A DNA stretch of 64,000 bases from Brevibacillus panacihumi (GTDB lineage: Bacteria; Bacillota; Bacilli; Brevibacillales; Brevibacillaceae). Positions 1 through 7,743 of the stretch are shown here, in pieces. Location: contig NZ_RHHT01000002.1 of NCBI RefSeq assembly GCF_003710985.1, positions 493,278 to 557,277 on the forward strand, written 5' to 3'. Below the pieces are notes generated by a model. That model ran no database searches, had not been told where the DNA came from, and saw only the letters and a program-made list of their open reading frames with translations. A program made the translations under genes and the position numbers. Numbering within the stretch: position 1 is the first letter of the stretch; every line of letters begins with the position of its first letter.

Positions 1-1
1 A

Positions 2-550
2 AAAGTGGACAATAACCCGTATTTGGGACGATATTACGAAGATTTGGCTCGCTGGGGCTTTCATTTGCAGATCTTCTTTTTAGCGGAACGCTTCAAAGAG
101 CAGAAGCGGATGTTTGAATACGGAGGCGGTTTTGTACAGGATCGCTCCATCTATGAGGATACTGGCATTTTCGCACGCATGCTGTACGAGCAGGGAAACA
201 TGACCGAGGAGGATTACCGCACTTATACCGAGCTGTTCGAGGCGATGGTGATGACCCCGTACTTCCCGCATCCGGACATCCTGATCTATCTGGAAGGCAG
301 CTTTGACGACATAGTGGAGCGCGTGAAGGAACGAGGACGCCCGATGGAGCAGCAGACACCGATCGAGTACTGGAAGGATTTGTATGAGCGCTACGAGAAG
401 TGGATCAGTTCTTTTGCCGCTTGCCCGATCTTGCGCATCAACATCAACGAGTACGATGCCGTGCATGAGCCGAACTCGATGGAGAGCATCATTGAGCGTG
501 TCGCACAGAAAATCCAGATCGGCCGTTCCACCAGATTGGAAAAGCGGTAA
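2..550 (+). CDS. Deoxynucleoside kinase, C-terminal part (gene starts before the window)
   Basis: The frame is open to the left edge, so the P-loop and true start lie upstream; the GTG at 5 is internal. The 181 visible residues begin with the NPYLGRYYED segment that follows the catalytic Glu region in bacterial dGuo/dAdo kinases. They continue with an ERGRP arginine cluster (LID region, near residue 110 of the visible part) and a C-terminal helix ending in KR. Family knowledge: these enzymes phosphorylate deoxynucleosides with ATP in the purine salvage route. It ends about 100 nt before an independent promoter, so it is probably the last gene of its unit. A short GTGTC/GACAC hairpin at 559-573 may end transcription, but it is weak. 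Confidence 0.85.
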   Translation, partial: KVDNNPYLGRYYEDLARWGFHLQIFFLAERFKEQKRMFEYGGGFVQDRSIYEDTGIFARMLYEQGNMTEEDYRTYTELFEAMVMTPYFPHPDILIYLEGSFDDIVERVKERGRPMEQQTPIEYWKDLYERYEKWISSFAACPILRININEYDAVHEPNSMESIIERVAQKIQIGRSTRLEKR

Positions 551-611
551 AAATTCGGCGTGTCTACTGACACTTTTCGGCAGGTAAGAGCCCAACGAAC
601 AAACCCCTCTA

Positions 612-620
612 TGGTATAAT
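612..620 (+). promoter_or_regulatory. Extended -10 promoter
   Basis: TGGTATAAT at 612-620 is a perfect extended -10 (TGnTATAAT). No convincing -35 is seen at 592-597. It lies 35 nt before the methyltransferase ATG and gives a short leader containing its ribosome binding site. Confidence 0.6.
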
Positions 621-654
621 AGGAACATCTTGGTATCAAAAAAGGAGCTCAGAC

Positions 655-1392
655 ATGGCAGAAGAATGGTTTGAACGCAGCTTTCGCGAAGATTATGTGC
701 TGGTGTACCGGCACCGTGATGATTCGGCAGCAGATGAGGAAATCGCCAATTTGCTCGAACGACTGCCGATCAAGGCGACAGGAAAAGTGCTTGATCTTTG
801 CTGTGGAAGCGGCCGACATTCGCGTGCACTGGCTCGTCGGGGATACGAAGTCGTTGGAGTCGATTTATCGCCTGTCCTATTGAAGCTGGCGGAAGAGCAA
901 AATCACTATCCAAAGCTCCGTTTTGCCCGCTGTGACATGCGAGAAATCCCGTTTCGCGAGGAATTTGACATCGTCGTCAATCTCTTCACCAGCTTTGGTT
1001 ACTTCACTTCGGATGAGGAGAATGCGAAAGTCGTCCAAAACATGGCCCAAGCGTTAAAACAGGGCGGTGAATTAATCCTGGATTACCTCAATCCCGCTTT
1101 TGTCAAAGATCATCTGGTCCCGCATTCCACCAAGGAAGTAGAGGACTTGCTCATCGAGGAGAAACGCTGGATTGAGGATGGATTTGTGAAAAAGCGGATT
1201 TCAATCAAAGACGATTCGTCTCATGAGCCGCGGGAGTATATGGAGCAGGTTCGCCTGTTCAGCGTGGAGCAGATGATGGCGATGCTGGAACAGGCAGGAT
1301 TTGGACAGATTCAGGTATTTGGCAATTATGTCTTCGAGCCCTATGTCGCTCCTGACTCCCCGCGCATGATCTTCTATGCAGTGAAGATGTAA
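655..1392 (+). CDS. Class I SAM-dependent methyltransferase
   Basis: A 245-residue Rossmann-fold methyltransferase. Motif I is VLDLCCGSGRHS (about residue 45), followed by an acidic loop VVGVDLSPVLL (motif II), a CDMREIPF segment (motif III) and FDIVVNLFTSFGYF (motif IV). The C-terminal half carries the extra beta insert seen in small-molecule methyltransferases of this broad group. The ATG has AAGGAG upstream with good spacing. The substrate cannot be read from the sequence. The gene appears to be transcribed alone from the extended -10 at 612-620. Confidence 0.85.
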   Translation: MAEEWFERSFREDYVLVYRHRDDSAADEEIANLLERLPIKATGKVLDLCCGSGRHSRALARRGYEVVGVDLSPVLLKLAEEQNHYPKLRFARCDMREIPFREEFDIVVNLFTSFGYFTSDEENAKVVQNMAQALKQGGELILDYLNPAFVKDHLVPHSTKEVEDLLIEEKRWIEDGFVKKRISIKDDSSHEPREYMEQVRLFSVEQMMAMLEQAGFGQIQVFGNYVFEPYVAPDSPRMIFYAVKM

Positions 1393-1482
1393 ATGGGTTG
1401 CGGATAAGCGTGACTAACAGCAGTCTCCCCTGAATATGATGGTGTTACTACCGTTCATCGGGTCTACGAGGGGGAGTTTGTG

Positions 1483-1767
1483 ATGAGCAGACTGTCGGTC
1501 GAGCAGGTTAAGCTGTATCTCGGGAAGGTGCCAGGCTGGAGGTTGGTGGAAGATCGGATGGCGTTGTCCCGGACGTATGAATGTTCTGATTTTGCTTCTG
1601 CCATGCGGCTTGTCAATCGGGTTGCCGAAATGTTGGAACATGACAGTCAGCATGTGGAGATTCGCATCAACGCCAACCTGGTCACCTTTGTCCTTGCGAC
1701 GAGGGAAGCGAGGGGTCTGACAGGCAAGGATTTTGCCCTGGCACAGACCATCACCAAAGTCGGTTGA
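1483..1767 (+). CDS. Pterin-4a-carbinolamine dehydratase-like protein
   Basis: About 94 residues with the PCD fold signature: a PGW near the N-terminus, an F-x-x-A-x-x-x-V-x-x-V-A helix, then a beta strand ending FVLATREARGLTGKDFALA. ATG at 1483 sits 6-7 nt after GGGGGAG; the GTG at 1480 is a less likely start. Family members normally have a His-His/Asn-Pro catalytic patch and a second His in the TH-x-x-x-GLT segment. Here the first site reads HDS and the second reads TR, so the usual catalytic residues are altered. It may be inactive as a dehydratase or have another role, such as the molybdopterin or transcription cofactor roles proposed for PCD homologues. Confidence 0.75.
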   Translation: MSRLSVEQVKLYLGKVPGWRLVEDRMALSRTYECSDFASAMRLVNRVAEMLEHDSQHVEIRINANLVTFVLATREARGLTGKDFALAQTITKVG

Positions 1768-1791
1768 CAAAAACGCAGGGCATATTGCTGG

Positions 1792-1824
1792 AAAGCCGCA
1801 TTCGCGAGACGAGGCGGCTTTTCG
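1792..1824 (+). terminator. Rho-independent terminator
   Basis: Inverted repeat AAAGCCGC / GCGGCTTT around a 14-nt loop, followed by a short T-rich run. It lies 25 nt after the PCD-like gene. Confidence 0.55.
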
Positions 1825-1855
1825 CATTCCGGGCGTAGCATCTGGAAAAGCCATC

Positions 1856-1864
1856 TGCTATGAT
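1856..1864 (+). promoter_or_regulatory. Possible extended -10 promoter
   Basis: TGCTATGAT fits TGnTATAAT with one change. It would drive the four-gene unit that starts at 1916. The -35 is not convincing. Confidence 0.4.
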
Positions 1865-1915
1865 TGGCTGTAAGTGTACAGCTTTGATGGCTGTAGTCAA
1901 TTCGGAGGGATTATC

Positions 1916-2236
1916 ATGGACATCCAGCAGCATGAGCAATTGCTCAAAATCTTGACAGAGGAATACGCGAATAAAGTGCTTACAGTCTCCTACACTCAGT
2001 GGGATGCGGAGGGGGAGGATGAGGAAGAGACCCAGTTCCGTGCAACTCTGGCTTCGGCTACGCTTACGAACAACGAGTTTACAGAAAAAGATCTGCTGCT
2101 GGTCTTCGCCGCTGAAGACGGGGAGCATATCGAGATCCTGATGGAAATTCCCAGCGAGGAAGCAGACCTGGCAGCAAACGAAGCAGGCCGCCTCTCCATC
2201 TTCGGGACGGAAGCCGAGCTCGTGCTCGAATCATGA
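1916..2236 (+). CDS. Small acidic protein of unknown function
   Basis: The start ATG at 1916 has CGGAGGG seven nt upstream; an in-frame GTG at 1874 lacks a ribosome binding site and is rejected. The 106-residue product is acidic (a GEDEEET stretch near residue 35), predicted soluble, with no signal peptide, Cys cluster or recognisable motif. Its stop overlaps an ATG of the following DUF3109-like frame, and thioesterase and aldo/keto reductase genes follow closely, so it heads a four-gene unit. I do not recognise the family. Confidence 0.65.
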   Translation: MDIQQHEQLLKILTEEYANKVLTVSYTQWDAEGEDEEETQFRATLASATLTNNEFTEKDLLLVFAAEDGEHIEILMEIPSEEADLAANEAGRLSIFGTEAELVLES

Positions 2237-2280
2237 GATCCGCTCGCACTTCCCGTTACATCGGCACTCCGGAGCCGATG

Positions 2281-3006
2281 ATGCATCATGAAAGGTATCA
2301 TTGTGAAAAGTATATAAAACGAAACAAAGCCTCGCTGATCCGGGCGGGTCGTTATCTGGTAGATACAAAAGCATTGCTCGCCCTGTTTCATCTGGACTGC
2401 GGCCATTGCCGGCAGGTGCACCGGGAAACCTGCTGCGAAGGGGGGCAGCCTTACGCAGTGGATGATTGGCAGGTCACGCTGCTGGAACAGGAATTGCCTG
2501 CGATCGCAAGCTATGCGCAGGATGCCCGAGTGCGACAGAGAATGACAGCAAAAGACGTCTGGGACCAGAACGCCGGTACCATCCGCATGCAGCACGGAAA
2601 CTGCCTGTTCTATCAGGAATTGGCCGCCGGAAGCTACGGATGCGCCATCCATGCGTATGCGGAGCAGACGGGACGAGAGCTGGAACCATTGAAGCCCTTT
2701 AGCTGTCAGCTATACCCGCTCGATTTAATCGAGACGGATCAAGGAATCCTGGTGACAGCAGTGACCCCGGAGACATCCTCTTTTTCGCGCTGGGGCACGG
2801 ATTATTTGGACCATTTTTATTGCGCTAGCCCGGAACGCAGAAAACAGGCTGTCCACCTCGATGAACAGCTTTTTTCTCTGAGCGGCTATCGCCCAGCTTA
2901 CCTGTGGAATTTGGCCTTGCTTCGGTATGTGCTGCAAGACGAAGCAGATAGGATCGAGGCACTTTTGCAGGAGATGGCACAACAGCGTGCGGCAAGCACG
3001 TGCTAA
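2281..3006 (+). CDS. DUF3109/YkgJ-like cysteine-cluster protein
   Basis: About 241 residues with a conserved Cys set: C-x2-C, then a CCEGG pair, GNCLFYQ, YGCAIHAYA and KPFSCQLYPLDL. This matches the layout of DUF3109 and YkgJ-type proteins (Cys-rich N-terminus, then C-I-x-x-A and SC-x-LYP). The family is thought to bind zinc or an iron-sulfur cluster; the function is not established. ATG at 2281 is placed about six nt after GGAG. An upstream ATG at 2233 that overlaps the previous stop would add 16 residues and permit translational coupling. Confidence 0.7.
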   Translation: MHHERYHCEKYIKRNKASLIRAGRYLVDTKALLALFHLDCGHCRQVHRETCCEGGQPYAVDDWQVTLLEQELPAIASYAQDARVRQRMTAKDVWDQNAGTIRMQHGNCLFYQELAAGSYGCAIHAYAEQTGRELEPLKPFSCQLYPLDLIETDQGILVTAVTPETSSFSRWGTDYLDHFYCASPERRKQAVHLDEQLFSLSGYRPAYLWNLALLRYVLQDEADRIEALLQEMAQQRAASTC

Positions 3007-3045
3007 CAACATACAGCTTGATCTAGGAAAGAAGGAGTCACTGTG

Positions 3046-3555
3046 ATGAAAGGGAAAACAACACAAGAATCGCGCACGATCCAGGCTTCCCTGGTGCAGC
3101 CCTCAGATACCAATTACCACGGCACCATCTTCGGCGGAACGATGATGGCCTATGTTGATGAAGTAGCCGCTATCGCCGCGATGCGCCATTCACGGCGTCC
3201 AGTCGTGACGGCGTCGATCGATTCCATCGATTTTCTCGCCCCGGTAAAGATGGGGCAGTCGATCTGCCTGGAGGCATATGTATCGTCAACTGGCAAAACG
3301 TCTATGGAAATATTTGTAAAAGTGGTAGCTGAAAATTTGCGGACGGGTGAGCGGGTGCTGACGGCGACGTCGTTCCTTACATTCGTCGCTCTGGATGAAG
3401 ACGGGAATCCCACCGAGGTTCCGCCGTTGATTCCGGAAACTGAAACGGAAAAATACCTGTTGGATACCGCAGAAGAACGCAAAAAAATGCGCAAGGAGCG
3501 CAAGCAGAACACGCAAGCCTTCATCGATAAGCTGACGATTAAAAAAACGATTTGA
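3046..3555 (+). CDS. Acyl-CoA thioesterase, YkhA-type hotdog fold
   Basis: A hotdog domain with the hallmark stretch DTNYHGTIFGGTMMAYVDEV (Asn/His, then the Asp or Glu on the central helix), followed by VVTASIDSIDFLAPVKMGQ. It matches the BFIT/YkhA family of hexameric acyl-CoA thioesterases, which hydrolyse medium and long-chain acyl-CoA. The C-terminal 30 residues are strongly charged (ERKKMRKERKQ), as in Bacillus YkhA proteins. ATG at 3046 is 8 nt after GAAGGAG; the GTG at 3043 is an alternative. It is third gene of the 1916-4518 unit. Confidence 0.88.
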   Translation: MKGKTTQESRTIQASLVQPSDTNYHGTIFGGTMMAYVDEVAAIAAMRHSRRPVVTASIDSIDFLAPVKMGQSICLEAYVSSTGKTSMEIFVKVVAENLRTGERVLTATSFLTFVALDEDGNPTEVPPLIPETETEKYLLDTAEERKKMRKERKQNTQAFIDKLTIKKTI

Positions 3556-3597
3556 GCAAACAGCTCCAACAAGTGATGGTAAAAGGGGGAGAGGCGT

Positions 3598-4518
3598 ATG
3601 AAGTACCGCCGTCTTGGAAAAACCGAAATGAATGTTTCCGTCGTAGGAGTCGGGACATGGCAGTTTGGCGGCGAATGGGGAATGGATTTTACGCAGGCCG
3701 AAGTAGATCAGATTTTACATAAGGCGAAGGAGCTGGGAATTAATCTGATCGATACGGCGGAATGCTACGGCGATCATCTGTCGGAGCGCCTGATCGGTGA
3801 TTACCTGAAGCGAGACCGGCGAGAAGACTGGATCGTCGCGACGAAATTCGGACATCATTTCCACGACCGCTTTACAAGAACCAATGAGTACGGAGCGGAT
3901 GAGGTTTTGGCGCAGCTCGACCGATCCTTGAAAGCACTGCAAACGGATTATATCGACCTGTATCAATTCCATTCCGGTCCTGATGAAGCGTTTGACAACG
4001 ACGCGCTGTGGACGATGCTGGACAAACAGGTGAGCGCAGGGAAAATTCGACATCTTGGCCTGTCCATTGCGAAGAACGACAACCTGCACCAAACGTCCTC
4101 CGCTTCGCAAGTAAATGCCAAAACCATTCAGGTCGTGTACAATCGATTGGATCGCAAGCCGGAAGAAGCGGTATTTGCTTCTTGCGAGGAGCAGGATCTC
4201 GGTGTATTGGCGCGCGTACCGTTGGCGAGCGGATATTTGAGCGGAAAGTACAAGCCGGGTGCTGTATTTGCGGGTAACGACGTCCGCCATCGCCACGATC
4301 CCGAGCATGTCAAGAACCTCCTGCAGCAGGTGGAGGAGATCCAGCGGACAGAAGTTCCGGAAGGCGTAGACATGGCGCAATGGGCCCTGGCTTGGTGCCT
4401 CAACCATCCGGCAGTGACGGCGGTAATCCCGGGCAGCAAGAGCCCGGCGCAGGTCGAAGCCAATGCAAAAGCGGCCCTGCTCGTGCGTGATGATCATCCG
4501 CAGGCAAGACCGCTGTAG
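3598..4518 (+). CDS. Aldo/keto reductase
   Basis: 306 residues of the AKR TIM barrel: MKYRRLGKTEMNVSVVGVGTWQFGG at the N-terminus, catalytic Asp-Tyr in NLIDTAECYGDH (about residue 50), the active-site Lys in IVATKFGHH and the His in QFHS. The NADPH-binding C-terminus reads AVIPGSKSPAQVEANAKA. It belongs to the YhdN/IolS-like bacterial AKR group. The substrate is unknown. It is last in its unit, and the convergent DCC gene stop is only a few bases away, so no terminator is visible between them. Confidence 0.88.
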   Translation: MKYRRLGKTEMNVSVVGVGTWQFGGEWGMDFTQAEVDQILHKAKELGINLIDTAECYGDHLSERLIGDYLKRDRREDWIVATKFGHHFHDRFTRTNEYGADEVLAQLDRSLKALQTDYIDLYQFHSGPDEAFDNDALWTMLDKQVSAGKIRHLGLSIAKNDNLHQTSSASQVNAKTIQVVYNRLDRKPEEAVFASCEEQDLGVLARVPLASGYLSGKYKPGAVFAGNDVRHRHDPEHVKNLLQQVEEIQRTEVPEGVDMAQWALAWCLNHPAVTAVIPGSKSPAQVEANAKAALLVRDDHPQARPL

Positions 4519-4524
4519 GCAGAA

Positions 4525-4935
4525 CTAATCGAGAAAACGCGCTCGCATCGCAGGGGTGGGCAAAAAGCATTGTTCGCTTTTGCCGAACCAGCGGTAGCGA
4601 TTGCGGGCAATCCATAGATAGACCGGATCGCGAAGAAAACGGGGGATGGCTAGCCCAAGCAAACTGAGGGCGCGCCATCCCCCGCCCAGTTTTTTTCCGA
4701 CCTGCAAGGCAGCATCAGATTTGGTATAGAGTGTATTTCCATCAAAAAAGACGACGGATTGCAGACGATTTTCCGCATAACCGTGAGCGGCAAGCAATTG
4801 CTTGGCTATATCGGATTGCAGGGATGCAAAGAAGATGTCCTGATCGCGATTATGCCGCAGCACAAACTGCACGGCAGAGTGGCACATGTGACAAACGCCG
4901 TCAAATAACAGGATCGAGTCGGGTTGATGTGGCAT
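4525..4935 (-). CDS. DCC-family thiol-disulfide oxidoreductase (YuxK-like, DUF393)
   Basis: 136 residues starting ILLFDGVCHMCHSAVQFVL, the DxxC-x-x-C signature that names the DCC family. A second block, VVFFDGNTLYTKSDAALQV, and a C-terminal RYRWFGKSEQC are also typical. Start ATG at 4935 has GGAGGG six nt upstream; a longer frame to 4983 lacks a ribosome binding site. It lies about 70 nt downstream of hutH on the same strand and may be cotranscribed with it. Function is inferred only from the CxxC motif. Confidence 0.8.
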   Translation of the reverse strand: MPHQPDSILLFDGVCHMCHSAVQFVLRHNRDQDIFFASLQSDIAKQLLAAHGYAENRLQSVVFFDGNTLYTKSDAALQVGKKLGGGWRALSLLGLAIPRFLRDPVYLWIARNRYRWFGKSEQCFLPTPAMRARFLD

Positions 4936-5004
4936 GTCGAACCCTCCACATGGAATAGGAATCAATGCTCTTTTGCTTATCATATCAAAGCGGGGAGCTT
5001 TTTC

Positions 5005-6525
5005 CTATGCCTCGTCTATGATCCGGGCCAATTTCCCCTGCCAGATCAGGCGTTCAGCCATGACCAGGTCAGGATGCATTTCGCGGTCTTGGTGTAGCCG
5101 CGGGATGCTGCTTCGAATGTGCGCATAGGCTTTGGCAGTGCCTTGCCCAAGTTTGCCAGTCCCGAATTCGAGGGCTTGCGCTGCAGCCAAATATTCGATC
5201 GCGAGAACTTTGGCCGTGTTGGCTACGATGGTCCGCAGCTTGCGCGCTGCAGTCGTTCCCATGCTGACGTGATCCTCCTGATTGGCGGAAGAGGGGATCG
5301 AGTCGACGGAAGCAGGATGGCAGAGCACTTTGTTTTCGGAGACGATGGAGGCGGCGACGTATTGGGTGATCATGAAGCCAGAGTGCAAACCGCCATTTTC
5401 CGTCAAAAAGCCGGGCAATCCACTTAATTGCGGATTAACCAATCGCTCTGTACGCCGTTCCGAGATATTAGCCAGCTCCGCTATCGCGATTGCCAGAAAA
5501 TCAGCTGCCAAGGCCATCGGCTGACCGTGAAAATTGCCCCCGGAAATGACATCTCCCGTATCGGGGAACAGGATCGGATTGTCTGTCACGCTGTTGCATT
5601 CGCGCTCGACGGTCTTCCATACGTATTCCAGGGTGTCTCTGGTGGCACCGTGCACTTGTGGAACGCACCGCAGGCTGTAGGCGTCCTGGACACGCAGCTC
5701 TCCCGGCTCGGTGGTCCGTTCGCTGCCCTGGAGATGGAGCAGCAGCCGACGTGCGGACTCCTGTTGGCCGGGATGAGGACGAACAGCGTGCAATTGCGGA
5801 TCATACGCTTTGGGAATCCCGTGCAAAGCTTCCACCGTCATCGCGGCGATTACCTCTGCGCTCTCCATCACGATGCGGGCTTCATGCAAAGAAAGGCAGA
5901 GCAGGGCGGTCATCGCCTGCGTTCCATTGATCAGGGCAATCCCTTCCTTGGCCTGCAAGCGTATTGGCAAAAGACCTGCTGCACGCAAGGCTTCATGGCC
6001 GGGAAGGCGTTGGCCGTTTACTTCCGCTTCCCCCTTGCCGAGCATGACGAGGACCATATGAGCCAAAGGTGCCAGGTCGCCGCTTGCACCCAACGATCCC
6101 TGCTGGGGAATGACCGGATGAACGCCGCGATTGCACATTTCCATGAGCAGAAGAAGCGTTTCCTCGCGAATTCCGGAGTAGCCTTTTACCAACGCGTTGA
6201 TTCGCAGAGCCATCATGGCACGGACCACTTCGACCGGGTATGGCTCTCCCATGCCGCATGCGTGACTCATGATGAGATTTTCCTGGAGCTGGCTTACTTC
6301 CTCACCTGTGACCATCACATCGGAAAACTTGCCAAAGCCCGTCGTAATGCCGTAGACGATTTGGTTTTTCTTCACCATCTCATCCACCATCTTGCGTGAT
6401 TTGCGGACATTGGAGAGCGCGGCTTCCGGGATTGCAATCAGACTCTTCCCATAAGCGACGGAGACTACCTGTTCGAGGAACAGGCTATTCCCATCCAGAT
6501 TCACAACGGTTTTATCAGACTTCAT
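5005..6525 (-). CDS. hutH: Histidine ammonia-lyase
   Basis: 506 residues, the usual length for HutH. The MIO-forming triad Ala-Ser-Gly lies in GSLGASGDLAPLAH (about residue 145), and the catalytic Tyr region IVYGITTGFG is near residue 57. The C-terminal part contains QEDHVSMG. The enzyme deaminates histidine to urocanate in the cytosol, the first step of the Hut pathway. ATG at 6525 is preceded by AAAGGAGG. hutU, hutI and hutG are not next to it; a DCC-type oxidoreductase follows instead. Its 180-nt leader holds a promoter, a cre-like site and an intrinsic terminator, which suggests catabolite repression plus attenuation. Confidence 0.96.
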   Translation of the reverse strand: MKSDKTVVNLDGNSLFLEQVVSVAYGKSLIAIPEAALSNVRKSRKMVDEMVKKNQIVYGITTGFGKFSDVMVTGEEVSQLQENLIMSHACGMGEPYPVEVVRAMMALRINALVKGYSGIREETLLLLMEMCNRGVHPVIPQQGSLGASGDLAPLAHMVLVMLGKGEAEVNGQRLPGHEALRAAGLLPIRLQAKEGIALINGTQAMTALLCLSLHEARIVMESAEVIAAMTVEALHGIPKAYDPQLHAVRPHPGQQESARRLLLHLQGSERTTEPGELRVQDAYSLRCVPQVHGATRDTLEYVWKTVERECNSVTDNPILFPDTGDVISGGNFHGQPMALAADFLAIAIAELANISERRTERLVNPQLSGLPGFLTENGGLHSGFMITQYVAASIVSENKVLCHPASVDSIPSSANQEDHVSMGTTAARKLRTIVANTAKVLAIEYLAAAQALEFGTGKLGQGTAKAYAHIRSSIPRLHQDREMHPDLVMAERLIWQGKLARIIDEA

Positions 6526-6555
6526 GATTTTCCTCCTTTAGCAGAGCAGAGGACG

Positions 6556-6602
6556 AAAAAAGGAAGAGGGGCAGGATCATTGTGATCCTGGCCCCTCTTC
6601 CT
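6556..6602 (-). terminator. Intrinsic terminator/attenuator in the hutH leader
   Basis: On the minus strand an 18-bp stem with one bulge (arms starting GGAAGAGGGG and ending CCCCTCTTCC) is followed directly by six T residues. It lies between the hutH promoter and its ribosome binding site, about 30 nt before the start codon. In B. subtilis the hut operon is controlled by HutP-dependent antitermination at a leader terminator. The position here is analogous, but the UAG repeats bound by HutP are not evident. Confidence 0.8.
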
Positions 6603-6692
6603 TGGGTTGTATAGGCATATGACAAAACGAGATAGGCAGTTTGCCCCGCATTCGTATTTCCCCGCTTTCGTCCTCTATTCACATGTTTGGAA

Positions 6693-6708
6693 ATGTTTGC
6701 GCTTTCCA
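6693..6708 (-). promoter_or_regulatory. cre-like CcpA operator for hutH
   Basis: Minus-strand TGGAAAGCGCAAACAT fits the cre consensus WTGNAARCGNWWWCAW with one mismatch (T at position 2 is G). It starts right after the -10 box, covering the expected transcription start, a common position for CcpA repression. Confidence 0.55.
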
Positions 6709-6710
6709 TT

Positions 6711-6738
6711 ATTCTACCTGATTCATGCGTTCAGTCAA
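6711..6738 (-). promoter_or_regulatory. hutH: Sigma-A promoter of hutH
   Basis: Minus strand TTGACT (6733-6738), a 16-nt spacer, then TAGAAT (6711-6716). The predicted start is near 6704. The 6526-6882 gap therefore holds this promoter, the cre and the attenuator; nothing else was recognised apart from the upstream region of the next gene. Confidence 0.65.
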
Positions 6739-6882
6739 GAGGGGGGTGGCACGGCACCTGCACCTGTTTGCGAAAAACGGGCTTAGTCAAATTGGCGAAT
6801 ATGGGCAAGTGTCGTTTCTTGAGCGGGATAAACGTCATACCATGTACTGTGTCAGTTCTCCCGAAAGGACGTGTGAGTATCT

Positions 6883-7680
6883 TTGGAAAAACGACGTAAA
6901 GTGCCACCCGCGCCACCCCGGCGTCCAAAAGAAATGCCCATGCCCAAACCGCCTTCGTCGAGTATGCCGTTTCCATCTCCCAACAGACCGTCACCGTCGA
7001 TGCCTTCGCCTAATGTGTCTCCAAAAGAATCGCCGATGCGTCCGTCTCCGAACATGCCATCCCCCAATATTCCAAGGCATAAGGCGCCACATATGCCTAC
7101 CCGTCCGATGCCGCAAAGACCGATTATTCCGGCACCGAATCGCCCTATGCCGAAGCCAATGAATCCAATGCCTCCAAATCGGATGCCTGTAAGGCCGATG
7201 CCTCCGAATCTGCGGCCATCCAATCCAATGCCCCCGAATCGGATGCCTGCGAATCCAATGCCTCCGAATCGGATGCCGGCGAACCCCATGCTGCCGAATC
7301 GCAGGCCGTCCAGTCCCAACATGCCGAACCGGATGCCATCCAGCCCCAATTCACCTCACTATATGTCGCCAAATGCTTCACCCAACAAAAGAGCGCCCGA
7401 ATCACATGGAAGACGCGGTGGAGATTACGAGCTTTACTTCTTCAAATTGCATTTTCACAAGGACCGGATGGACTACTATCACCGAAAATGCGAGGAGCAC
7501 CGCGAGAATCGGCGCAAGTACGGGGAATACCGCAAGCTCTACAAGCACCACAAGCGCAGAATGAGTCATTATCACGAGCGTTGTCAGATGTATGAAGGAA
7601 GCAGCTCTTCCATGGATCGCAGGCATTCTTCTTCGGGTCACTCATCCGGACATAGCTGCGAATGTGGCTGCCGCTGCTAA
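6883..7680 (+). CDS. Pro/Met/Asn repeat protein with His/Tyr/Arg-rich C-terminus (possible spore coat protein)
   Basis: 265 residues from a TTG start at 6883 (AAAGGAC about 12 nt upstream; weak). Residues 8-165 are proline-rich with tandem decapeptides of the type NPMPPNRMPA. Residues 185-245 are rich in His, Tyr, Arg and Lys (for example DYYHRKCEEHRENRRK and HHKRRMSHYHERC). The end is Ser/His-rich and closes with CECGCRC. There is no signal peptide or membrane segment. Low-complexity, Tyr/His/Cys-rich proteins of this kind are common among spore coat or exosporium proteins that become cross-linked; this role is inference. CATA at 6836 followed by CCAT loosely resembles a SigK -10. I do not recognise a named family. 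Confidence 0.65.
   Translation: MEKRRKVPPAPPRRPKEMPMPKPPSSSMPFPSPNRPSPSMPSPNVSPKESPMRPSPNMPSPNIPRHKAPHMPTRPMPQRPIIPAPNRPMPKPMNPMPPNRMPVRPMPPNLRPSNPMPPNRMPANPMPPNRMPANPMLPNRRPSSPNMPNRMPSSPNSPHYMSPNASPNKRAPESHGRRGGDYELYFFKLHFHKDRMDYYHRKCEEHRENRRKYGEYRKLYKHHKRRMSHYHERCQMYEGSSSSMDRRHSSSGHSSGHSCECGCRC
7162..7341 (+). repeat. Six tandem 30-bp repeats within the Pro-rich gene
   Basis: Units start at 7162, 7192, 7222, 7252, 7282 and 7312, each exactly 30 bp, most beginning AATCCAATGCC and carrying CCGAATCGGATGCC. Units 3 and 4 differ at only two positions. Each encodes a decapeptide of the NPMPPNRMPA type, so the array is in frame and could vary in copy number. Confidence 0.9.
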
Positions 7681-7686
7681 TCAAGG

Positions 7687-7730
7687 AAAAAAGGCGTGCG
7701 TAAACGGTCGACCCGTTCACACGCCTTTTT
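7687..7730. terminator. Bidirectional terminator
   Basis: Arms AAAAAGGCGTG and CACGCCTTTTT, with a further AACGG/CCGTT near the loop. It separates the convergent Pro-rich gene and uvsE, and has A and T tracts on the outer sides suited to both directions. Confidence 0.8.
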
Positions 7731-7743
7731 CCATTCACTTCCT

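Noticed and set aside
6515..6709. 64-codon minus-strand frame in the hutH leader
   Set aside because: No ribosome binding site, overlaps hutH out of frame, and spans the attenuator hairpin.
6852..7349. Minus-strand Gly/Phe/Ile-rich repeat frame
   Set aside because: It is the complement of the in-frame 30-bp repeats of the Pro-rich gene and has no ribosome binding site.
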